Assembly: GCA_035689185.1 (NCBI GenBank)
Contig: DASSLY010000124.1
Span: 1-14,038 of the forward strand
DNA length: 14,038 nt
Origin: DASSLY01 sp035689185
GTDB taxonomy: Bacteria > Actinomycetota > Actinomycetes > Actinomycetales > Dermatophilaceae
Reading direction: 5' to 3'
The notes below the pieces were generated by a model that worked only from the letters and a program-made list of their open reading frames with translations, was not told the origin of the DNA and ran no database searches. Position numbers and translations under genes: made by a program. Of the stretch, positions 6,552 to 12,407 are shown in pieces. Within the stretch, counting starts at the first letter, position 1; each line of letters opens with the position of its first letter.

Positions 6552-8037
6552 AGTGGATCCAGGTGGTCTTCAGGTCGGTGTACTCCTCCAGCGCGTGGCG
6601 GGACTTGTCCCGCCCGAAGCCGGACAGCTTGACCCCGCCGAAGGGGACGGACATGTCGCCTTCCTCGTAGCAGTTCACCCACACCGTGCCCGCCCGGAGG
6701 GCGCGCGAGATCCGGTGGGCCGCACCGAGGTCCGACGTCCAGACAGCGGCAGCCAGCCCGTATGCCGTGTCGTTGGCGAGGCGCAGCGCCTGCGCCTCGT
6801 CGTCGAAGACCTGGGTGGCCAGGACCGGGCCGAACAGCTCGTCGCGGACGAGGACGTTGTCCCCGGCCGCACCTGTGACCACCGTCGGCGCCAGGTAGCT
6901 GCCGCCGGTCTCCTGCAGCACGCGCTCGCCGCCGAGCCGGACCGCCGCCCCCTGGCGCCGTCCGGTGTCGAGCTGGCCGAGGATCCGGGCCAGGCTGCGC
7001 TCGTCCACGACCGGGCCCATCTGGGTGTCCGGCAGCAGCGGGTCAGCCGGCTGCCAGCCGGCCGCGGTCTGCACGATCCGGTCCACCACCTGCGCGGCCA
7101 CGTCACGGTGCACGACCAGGCGGGACCCGGCGGTGCACATCTGGCCGGTGTTGAAGAAGACCGCCCACGCGGCCGTGTCCGCGGCGGCGTCCAGGTCCGG
7201 GGCGTCCGGCAGGATGATATTCGGCGACTTGCCGCCCAGCTCCAGGTAGACCCGTTTCAGGTTGCTTTCCGCCGCATACCGAAGGAAGTGGCGCCCTACC
7301 GGGGTGGAGCCGGTGAACGCGAGCACGTCGACGCCCGGATGCTCGCCCAGGGCGCGGCCGACGACGGGACCGTCACCGGACAGCACGTTGAGCACGCCCG
7401 GCGGCAGGCCGGCCTCGGCCCCGAGCTGGGCTACCCGTTGCATCGACAGCGGTGACTGCTCGGCGGTCTTCAGTACCACCGTGCACCCGGCGGCCAGTGC
7501 CGGCGCGAGTTTCCACCCCCCCAAGGTGAGCGGGAAGTTCCACGGGACGACGGCGGCGACGACGCCAGCGGGCTCCCGGGTCACCAGGGCCAGCTCGCCG
7601 TCGCTGGTCGGCGGGACCTCCCCGGCCTGCTTGTCGGCGAGCTCGCCGTAGTAGCGCAGGCAGCGGATCAGCGCGCGCAGCTCGATCGTCCACGCATGCC
7701 GGATCGGCTTGCCCATCTCCAGCGAGACGAGCAGCGCGATCTCGTCGCGGTGTTCCTCGACGAGCGCGGCGAACCGCTGCAGGGCCTCGCCGCGCTCGCG
7801 GGCGGGCAGTCTGGGCCAGGGCCCGGTGTCGAACGCCGTGCGGGCGGCGGCGACGGCGGCGTCGACATCGGCGGTGCCCGCCCAGGCCAGGTCGGTCACG
7901 GTGGCGCCGTCCCGCGGGCTGCGGACCGGCCGGGTCGAGCCGTCCACCGCCTCGCGGGGCTCGCCGGCGATGAACACGCCGGCTGGTAGGGCGACGTCGC
8001 GGGCCATCGCGACCCAGTCACGGGACGGGAGCGGCAT
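6544..8037 (-). CDS. NAD(P)-dependent aldehyde dehydrogenase, PuuC-like
   Basis: 497-aa aldehyde dehydrogenase with a complete active site: VPWNFP (N167), LELGGKSPN (general base E266) and NTGQMCTAGSR (nucleophile C301). The C-terminal segment GDMSVPFGGVKLSGFGRDKS followed by HALEEYTDLKTTWI closely resembles PuuC, which oxidises gamma-glutamyl-gamma-aminobutyraldehyde. That separates it from the HpaE-like paralogue encoded upstream. The ATG shares one base with the upstream FAH-gene stop (TGATG), and the 3' end overlaps the gamma-glutamyl hydrolase gene by 8 bp. A later ATG (residue 11) is possible, but the full length matches the family. The likely role is oxidation of the aldehyde formed from the amine side chain, either while still gamma-glutamylated or after release. 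A succinic semialdehyde role at the end of the homoprotocatechuate pathway is an alternative. Confidence 0.88.
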   Translation of the reverse strand: MPLPSRDWVAMARDVALPAGVFIAGEPREAVDGSTRPVRSPRDGATVTDLAWAGTADVDAAVAAARTAFDTGPWPRLPARERGEALQRFAALVEEHRDEIALLVSLEMGKPIRHAWTIELRALIRCLRYYGELADKQAGEVPPTSDGELALVTREPAGVVAAVVPWNFPLTLGGWKLAPALAAGCTVVLKTAEQSPLSMQRVAQLGAEAGLPPGVLNVLSGDGPVVGRALGEHPGVDVLAFTGSTPVGRHFLRYAAESNLKRVYLELGGKSPNIILPDAPDLDAAADTAAWAVFFNTGQMCTAGSRLVVHRDVAAQVVDRIVQTAAGWQPADPLLPDTQMGPVVDERSLARILGQLDTGRRQGAAVRLGGERVLQETGGSYLAPTVVTGAAGDNVLVRDELFGPVLATQVFDDEAQALRLANDTAYGLAAAVWTSDLGAAHRISRALRAGTVWVNCYEEGDMSVPFGGVKLSGFGRDKSRHALEEYTDLKTTWIHYG

Positions 8038-8897
8038 CAGTGCGCGGCCGGCTTCGGCTTGCGGATGCCGCGGAACTGCCAGTCACCCCCCTGGGCGGTG
8101 GACAGCACCTCCTCGCTCTCGGTCGGCTGCGCGCCGACGTCGGTGCGGATCGGGGTCGGGCCCTCGACGATGTGGTTGCGCAGCAGACCGAGTCCTTCCA
8201 CCTCCACCTCCACGACGTCGCCGGGGTAGACGGTGCGGGAGATGGCGGGCGTGCCGGACAGGAGCACGTCACCGGGCTGCAAGGTGATGGTCCGGGCGAT
8301 GTCGGCGACGAGGTAGTGCATGTCCCACCGCATCTCCGCGGTGTTGCCGTCCTGCCTGACCTCCCCGTTGACGAAGGTGCGGATCTGCTTGCCCCGGAAG
8401 TCCCAGCCCTCGACCAGTCCCGGCCCCAGCGGGCACAGCGTGTCGGCACCCTTGACCCGCAGCATCGAGCCGGAGTCGGTGTCCCGGAAGTCGTGCAGCC
8501 CGTAGTCGTTTCCGATCGTGTACCCCCGGATGTAGTCCCCGGCCTGGTCGGGGGAGACGTTGCGGGCAGTGCGGCCGATGACGATCGCGATCTCGCCCTC
8601 GTAGTTCAGCCACTTGCACCCTCGCGGGCGCACAACCGCGGACTCGTGCGCGTTGAGCGCCGAGACGGGCTTGTGGAAGTAGGTGGGGGCCGGCGGGAGC
8701 GTGGTCATCATCTCGGCGACCCGCGACGCGTAGTTGAGGTGGACGCACACGATCTTGCTGGGCTGCACCGGTGGCAGGTGGACGGCATCCTCGACCCCCA
8801 CCTCCCGGCCGTCGTGCGCCACCAGCGTGTCGCCCTGGCGGACAACGTCGACCGCGTTGCCGTCCAACAGGATTCGGCGGTACTCGGGCAGGGGCAT
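8037..8897 (-). CDS. Fumarylacetoacetate hydrolase-family enzyme, HpaG-like decarboxylase/isomerase
   Basis: 286-aa FAH-fold protein with the metal site NYEGEIAIVIG (E100, E102) and GNDYGLHDF (D131), and the conserved Lys segment KGADTLCPLGP (K149). In homoprotocatechuate clusters such proteins act as 5-oxopent-3-ene-1,2,5-tricarboxylate decarboxylase and/or 2-hydroxyhepta-2,4-diene-1,7-dioate isomerase (HpaG/HpcE). Position between the HpaD-type dioxygenase and a dehydrogenase supports that role. The ATG at 8897 follows a purine-rich AGAGAGAA stretch. It lies 64 bp after the dioxygenase gene and its stop overlaps the next start by one base. About 65 N-terminal residues precede the catalytic domain, as in other short FAH proteins. 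Other FAH-fold activities (acylpyruvate or oxaloacetate type) cannot be excluded, so no gene symbol is given. Confidence 0.85.
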   Translation of the reverse strand: MPLPEYRRILLDGNAVDVVRQGDTLVAHDGREVGVEDAVHLPPVQPSKIVCVHLNYASRVAEMMTTLPPAPTYFHKPVSALNAHESAVVRPRGCKWLNYEGEIAIVIGRTARNVSPDQAGDYIRGYTIGNDYGLHDFRDTDSGSMLRVKGADTLCPLGPGLVEGWDFRGKQIRTFVNGEVRQDGNTAEMRWDMHYLVADIARTITLQPGDVLLSGTPAISRTVYPGDVVEVEVEGLGLLRNHIVEGPTPIRTDVGAQPTESEEVLSTAQGGDWQFRGIRKPKPAAH

Positions 8898-8961
8898 CGG
8901 CGTTCTCTCTGTGCGGGGTTGGCGGCTGGCCCGGTGGGTCCGCGTCGGTCACTTGCGCCGG

Positions 8962-9915
8962 TCAGCCGGCGGCCGGAAGGTCGGGCGCCTCGGTCTGGCG
9001 GACGTAGTCGGGGTCGGTGGGGGTGCGGCGGGGCCGGGGGAAGCCGCCCTCCGGCCGGTCGAACCACAGGTGCACCTGGCCGGTGCCGATGGAGTTCTCG
9101 TACTCGCCGTACTGCCGGGAGGCCGCGGTGCAGGCACCCTCCCCGAGCGCCCCGATCATCATCAGGTAGTGCCCGAACCGGGCCTCCGGCCGGAACCGGT
9201 GGAAGTGCGGCATCGTCTCCAGCACGCGGGCGTGCTCGCCCCGGGCGAACCATTCCAGCCGCTCGAAGTCGGCAGCGACCGCCTCCGGGGTGTAAATGTG
9301 CTCGACGCCGGCCGCCTCGTGGTCCCGCAGCTGGCGCAACGGCCAGAACGTGTGCGACATGGCGCCGGAGGCGATGAGCATGACCTTGCGGTCCGACTCC
9401 GCGATGGCGTCGCCCAGGGCCCGGCCCAGCCGCAGGTTGTCCTCGGTGTCGGCGGTCTGGCACACCCCGATGGACACCCAACGCTTGTCCGGCAGGCCCC
9501 TGCCGAGGAACTCCCACACGTTGGTGGTGGCATAGAAGATCGGCAGGTGGTCGTCCTCGATCGCGGTGATCCACGTGCCGTGGTCGGCGGCCTTCGAGGC
9601 CACCAGCCGGGCGAGCTCCGGGTCGCCAGGGAAGTCGTAGGGTCGCTGCGACATGCCGCGCGGGAGCTCTTCGGAGGTGAACAGCCCCTGCCGTCGCCCC
9701 TGGGCGGTGACGACGAACTCCACCGTGGTGGCCCAGTGCGAGTCGAGCACCACGACCGTGTCGTAGTCGAGGGTCTCGAAGACCTCGCGGCGCAGTTGCT
9801 GCAGCCCGGCCACCAACGTGGTGTCCTCGCCGTGGTTCAGCTGCCGCCGAGTCGCCTCCGGCAGCACCATGGTCGGGACGTGTGCGATAAGTCCCGCGCC
9901 GACAACCTCACCCAT
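8962..9915 (-). CDS. hpaD: 3,4-dihydroxyphenylacetate 2,3-dioxygenase, class III (LigB-type) extradiol enzyme
   Basis: 317-aa LigB-superfamily extradiol dioxygenase that cleaves a catechol ring next to the hydroxyls using non-haem Fe(II). The N-terminus MGEVVGAGLIAHVPTM and the segment GLFTSEELPRGM...YDFPGDPELARLVA align well with enteric HpaD/HpcB from memory. Predicted metal ligands are H12, H60 (in LDSH) and E244 (in FRPEARFGHYLMMIGALG). H188 in SGAMSHTF is the likely acid/base residue, and GTGQV near residue 277 matches the conserved C-terminal turn. The start follows AGGAGGG, about 11 bases away. The gene begins 6 bp after the HpaE-like dehydrogenase stop, so the two are co-transcribed. 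Neighbours HpaE-like and FAH support homoprotocatechuate as substrate, giving 5-carboxymethyl-2-hydroxymuconic semialdehyde. A related substituted catechol is possible. Confidence 0.88.
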   Translation of the reverse strand: MGEVVGAGLIAHVPTMVLPEATRRQLNHGEDTTLVAGLQQLRREVFETLDYDTVVVLDSHWATTVEFVVTAQGRRQGLFTSEELPRGMSQRPYDFPGDPELARLVASKAADHGTWITAIEDDHLPIFYATTNVWEFLGRGLPDKRWVSIGVCQTADTEDNLRLGRALGDAIAESDRKVMLIASGAMSHTFWPLRQLRDHEAAGVEHIYTPEAVAADFERLEWFARGEHARVLETMPHFHRFRPEARFGHYLMMIGALGEGACTAASRQYGEYENSIGTGQVHLWFDRPEGGFPRPRRTPTDPDYVRQTEAPDLPAAG

Positions 9916-9921
9916 TTCAGC

Positions 9922-11415
9922 TCAGCCCTCCTGGTTCACGGTCTCGCGCTCATCGGTCGCGGTCCAGCCGTTCGGCGCGAACACGGTGTTCTTGATGTCG
10001 CAGTAGAAGTCGAACGACCACATGCCGCCCTCCCGGCCGATGCCGGACTTGCCGTTCCCGCCGAACGGCGCGCCCAGGTCCCGGACGAAGAAGCAGTTCA
10101 CCCACACGGTGCCGGCGTACAGCTGGTGGCTCACGCGCTCGGCGCGCTCCGGTGAGCCGGTGACCAGGGTGGCGGCCAGGCCGAACCGCGTGTCGTTGGC
10201 CATCGCCACCGCCTGCTCCTCGGTGGCGAAGGTCTGCACGGTGAGGACGGGCCCGAACACCTCCTCGGTGAGGATCTCGCTGCCCTCCGCGGCGTCCACC
10301 AGGATGGTCGGCCGGAAGTACAGCCCACCGAGGTCCTCGTTCGGGCCGCCGCCGAGCACCGCCAGGGCGCCGCCGGCGAGCGCCCGCTGCACGAACCCCC
10401 GCACCCGCTCGAAGTGCGCGCGGCTGACCAGCGCGCTGACGTCTGTGGCCTCGTCTCGCGGGTCGCCCTGGACCAGCGCCGCGGCCCGGTCCACCACCCG
10501 CTGCAGGAAGGTGTCGGCGATGGTGTCCTGGACCAGGATCCGGAACGCGCCGAGGCAGACCTGGCCGGCGTTGTCGAACTGCTCCACGGCCAGGGCTACG
10601 GCCAGGTCCAGGTCGCAGTCCGCGAACACCAGCAACGGCGACTTGCCGCCCAGCTCGAACGACAGCGGCACGATGTTGCGGGCCGAGGCCTCGGCGATGA
10701 GCCCGGCGGTCGGCACCGACCCGGTGAACGAGATCCGGTTGATGCCCGGGTGCCGGCTCAGTGGTGCCCCCGCCTGGGCCCCGGTGCCCTGCACCAGGTT
10801 GAAGACCCCGTCCGGCAGCCCCGCCTCCGCGGTGATGTCGGCCAGCAGCGAGGCGGTGAGCGGCGCCCACTCCGGCGGCTTCAGCACCACGGTGTTGCCC
10901 GCGGCCAGGGCCGGCCCGATCCGCCAGGTCGCCAGCATGAGCGGGGCGTTCCACGGCGTGATGACCGCCACCACGCCGGCCGGATCGTGGCTGATCCGCT
11001 CCCGGTGCCCCCTGATCTCCCGGTCCGGGTGGTCCACGGCGGCCAGGTAGTCGGCGAAGAACCGGAAGTTCATCGCCACCCGCGGCATCACCCCGCGTCG
11101 GTGGGAGCGCAGCAGCGAGCCGTTGTCCCGGGTCTCCACCACGGCAAGGTCCTCGCGCCGCTTGTCGATCTCGTCTGCCACCCGTCGCAAGATCTCCGCT
11201 CGCTGTTGGCGCGGCATACCAGCCCAGGCGGGAAACGCGTCGCGCGCGGCCGCGACGGCGGCATCCACTTCGGCCGCGCCGCCCGCGTGGACCTCGCCCA
11301 GCACGGTCTGGTCGACGGGGGAGACATCCGTGAACGTCGAGGCGGACTCGACCCGCCTTCCGCCGATCCAGTGCCGCGTGTCGACGGCGACGCCCTCGAC
11401 GGAAATCGTGCCCAT
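9922..11415 (-). CDS. hpaE: 5-carboxymethyl-2-hydroxymuconic semialdehyde dehydrogenase-like ALDH
   Basis: 497-aa aldehyde dehydrogenase from the ATG at 11415, which has GAGGAG 4 bases upstream. An in-frame GTG at 11427 is less well placed. Catalytic residues: ITPWNAP (N156), SFELGGKSP (E254) and NAGQVCLGA (C287). The C-terminal stretch GKSGIGREGGMWSFDFYCDI resembles HpaE and related muconic-semialdehyde dehydrogenases and differs from the PuuC-like paralogue in the same operon. It is the first gene of the five-gene operon, directly downstream of operator B, and is followed 6 bp later by the HpaD-type dioxygenase, which would make its substrate. Assigned reaction: NAD-dependent oxidation of the ring-cleavage semialdehyde to 5-carboxymethyl-2-hydroxymuconate. 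A broader arylaldehyde role is possible. Confidence 0.83.
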   Translation of the reverse strand: MGTISVEGVAVDTRHWIGGRRVESASTFTDVSPVDQTVLGEVHAGGAAEVDAAVAAARDAFPAWAGMPRQQRAEILRRVADEIDKRREDLAVVETRDNGSLLRSHRRGVMPRVAMNFRFFADYLAAVDHPDREIRGHRERISHDPAGVVAVITPWNAPLMLATWRIGPALAAGNTVVLKPPEWAPLTASLLADITAEAGLPDGVFNLVQGTGAQAGAPLSRHPGINRISFTGSVPTAGLIAEASARNIVPLSFELGGKSPLLVFADCDLDLAVALAVEQFDNAGQVCLGAFRILVQDTIADTFLQRVVDRAAALVQGDPRDEATDVSALVSRAHFERVRGFVQRALAGGALAVLGGGPNEDLGGLYFRPTILVDAAEGSEILTEEVFGPVLTVQTFATEEQAVAMANDTRFGLAATLVTGSPERAERVSHQLYAGTVWVNCFFVRDLGAPFGGNGKSGIGREGGMWSFDFYCDIKNTVFAPNGWTATDERETVNQEG

Positions 11416-11432
11416 CCGGCTCCTCACCCTAG

Positions 11433-11452
11433 ATCATTCGGGTCCAAACGAT
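11433..11452. promoter_or_regulatory. Operator B (hpaE operon)
   Basis: ATCATTCGGGTCCAAACGAT, the second copy of the palindrome seen at operator A, ends 18 bp before the hpaE start. Its right half CCAAACGAT is identical to that of operator A, and the left half differs at only a few positions. It lies in the 61-bp gap between the decarboxylase-like gene and hpaE, so the hpaE operon has its own control point. Confidence 0.75.
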
Positions 11453-11476
11453 ATGGCCTCGGCCGGCCTGGGTCAA
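11448..11476 (-). promoter_or_regulatory. Promoter of the hpaE operon
   Basis: On the minus strand TTGACC (complement of 11471-11476, abutting the stop of the upstream gene) is followed by a 17-bp spacer and TATCGT (complement of 11448-11453). The last five bases of the -10 are the outer arm of operator B, so the repressor site covers the -10 and the start point. The expected leader is about 25 bases. Confidence 0.6.
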
Positions 11477-12277
11477 TCAGGGGGCCAGGGTGGCCAGCGA
11501 CGTGCCCCCGTCCCAGACCACGCCCACCTGCCGGTAGTAGCCCCCGATCACCTCGTCCACAGTGAGCCGGGACAGCTCCTCGGTCGGTGCGTCGAACAGG
11601 CGCAGCTCGGCGTCTCCGGCCCAGGCCTGGCCGCCCTCGAACTCTGCCGAGCTGGAGGAGATGAGCTCCGCGAAGGCGTCGGCGGACCCGCGCGCGATCC
11701 CGGGCAGGACCCGGTGGTGGGCCATCGGGTGGCTGTTCACGAAGCCCGCGGTGGCCGAGGGCTCGCGCAGGGTCAGCACCGCCTCGGCCAGCCGCCGGTC
11801 GCCGGCCGCCAGCGTCGCGCCGAACAACCCGCCGGGGGCGAGCTGCGGGGCGCCCTGGGAGAACGGGTGCGGCCGGGTCTGCCACATCGAGCCGAGCTTC
11901 TTCGGGTAGCCCTGGTGCAGGCCGCGTCCGATCGCGAAGTCCTTGTCCACCCAGATGTACACGCAGCGGGAGTACGTCCGGCCCTGGTAGGCGCAGCGGA
12001 CGACGACGAACGCCTCCTTGTACTGCGAGCGCACCGGGTCGAGCAGCTCCTCCCGGCTGGCTGAGCAGGACTGCCAGTCGGCCCAGATCAACGCCACCGC
12101 GCCGGGGTCCTCCGGTGCCGGGGTCAGCGGATCGGGCAGCAGCTCGGCGACCCGGGCCGGGTCGGTGCGGTACTCCACGGTGAGCAGGTCACCGGAGTAG
12201 AACCAGGGCGGGGAGGGGATCAGGGAGGATCGCCCCTGGGCCGTGCGGGGGTAGAAGAACCCCTTCATCTGGGTCAT
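11477..12277 (-). CDS. Acetoacetate decarboxylase-family protein of unknown substrate
   Basis: 266-aa protein of the acetoacetate decarboxylase (ADC) superfamily, usually about 250 aa. The diagnostic segment is GRGLHQGYPKKLG (117-129). K126 corresponds to the Schiff-base lysine of the clostridial enzyme, with K127 as the pKa-lowering neighbour. R118 sits at the conserved Arg/Glu region, and the N-terminal SPPWFYSGD resembles the family's hydrophobic entry. The start at 12277 has AGGAG 6 bases upstream. It is transcribed divergently from the P450, with operators C and D between them, and lies 61 bp before hpaE on the same strand. ADC-like proteins include true decarboxylases and also aldolase/dehydratase-type enzymes acting on 2-oxo acids. 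In this setting it may act on a ring-cleavage product or on a P450-derived compound. No specific function can be assigned. Confidence 0.82.
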   Translation of the reverse strand: MTQMKGFFYPRTAQGRSSLIPSPPWFYSGDLLTVEYRTDPARVAELLPDPLTPAPEDPGAVALIWADWQSCSASREELLDPVRSQYKEAFVVVRCAYQGRTYSRCVYIWVDKDFAIGRGLHQGYPKKLGSMWQTRPHPFSQGAPQLAPGGLFGATLAAGDRRLAEAVLTLREPSATAGFVNSHPMAHHRVLPGIARGSADAFAELISSSSAEFEGGQAWAGDAELRLFDAPTEELSRLTVDEVIGGYYRQVGVVWDGGTSLATLAP

Positions 12278-12304
12278 GGCTGGCTCCTGCTGCTACCGGG
12301 GCAG

Positions 12305-12324
12305 ATCGTTTGGGTCCGTACGAT
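12305..12324. promoter_or_regulatory. Operator C (decarboxylase-like gene)
   Basis: ATCGTTTGGGTCCGTACGAT, third copy of the palindrome, 27 bp upstream of the start at 12277. Ten-base arms read as ATCGTTTGGG and, on the other strand, ATCGTACGGA; the outer five bases match exactly. Its centre is 71 bp from the centre of operator D. Confidence 0.77.
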
Positions 12325-12349
12325 AGCCCCCTGTATGCCGCTGTGCCAC
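12320..12349 (-). promoter_or_regulatory. Promoter of the decarboxylase-like gene
   Basis: Minus-strand TATCGT (complement of 12320-12325) coincides with the outer arm of operator C, as at operator B. The -35 is weaker: GTGGCA (complement of 12344-12349) with an 18-bp spacer. The leader would be about 35 bases. Confidence 0.45.
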
Positions 12350-12351
12350 CC

Positions 12352-12380
12352 TTGCGACGCGGGGCGGGGATCCATATTGT
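12352..12380 (+). promoter_or_regulatory. Promoter of the P450 gene
   Basis: TTGCGA (12352-12357), a 17-bp spacer and TATTGT (12375-12380). The -10 merges with the left arm of operator D. The -35 lies only 2 bp from that of the divergent decarboxylase-like promoter. The leader is about 20 bases and contains the AAAGGGG ribosome site. Confidence 0.55.
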
Positions 12381-12395
12381 TTGGACCCAAACGAA
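12376..12395. promoter_or_regulatory. Operator D (P450 gene)
   Basis: ATTGTTTGGACCCAAACGAA, fourth copy of the palindrome. The internal arms GTTTGG and CCAAAC are perfect; the outermost bases are more degenerate than in the other three copies. It ends 12 bp before the P450 start codon and overlaps the -10 and the predicted start point. Confidence 0.75.
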
Positions 12396-12407
12396 AGGGG
12401 ATCCCCG

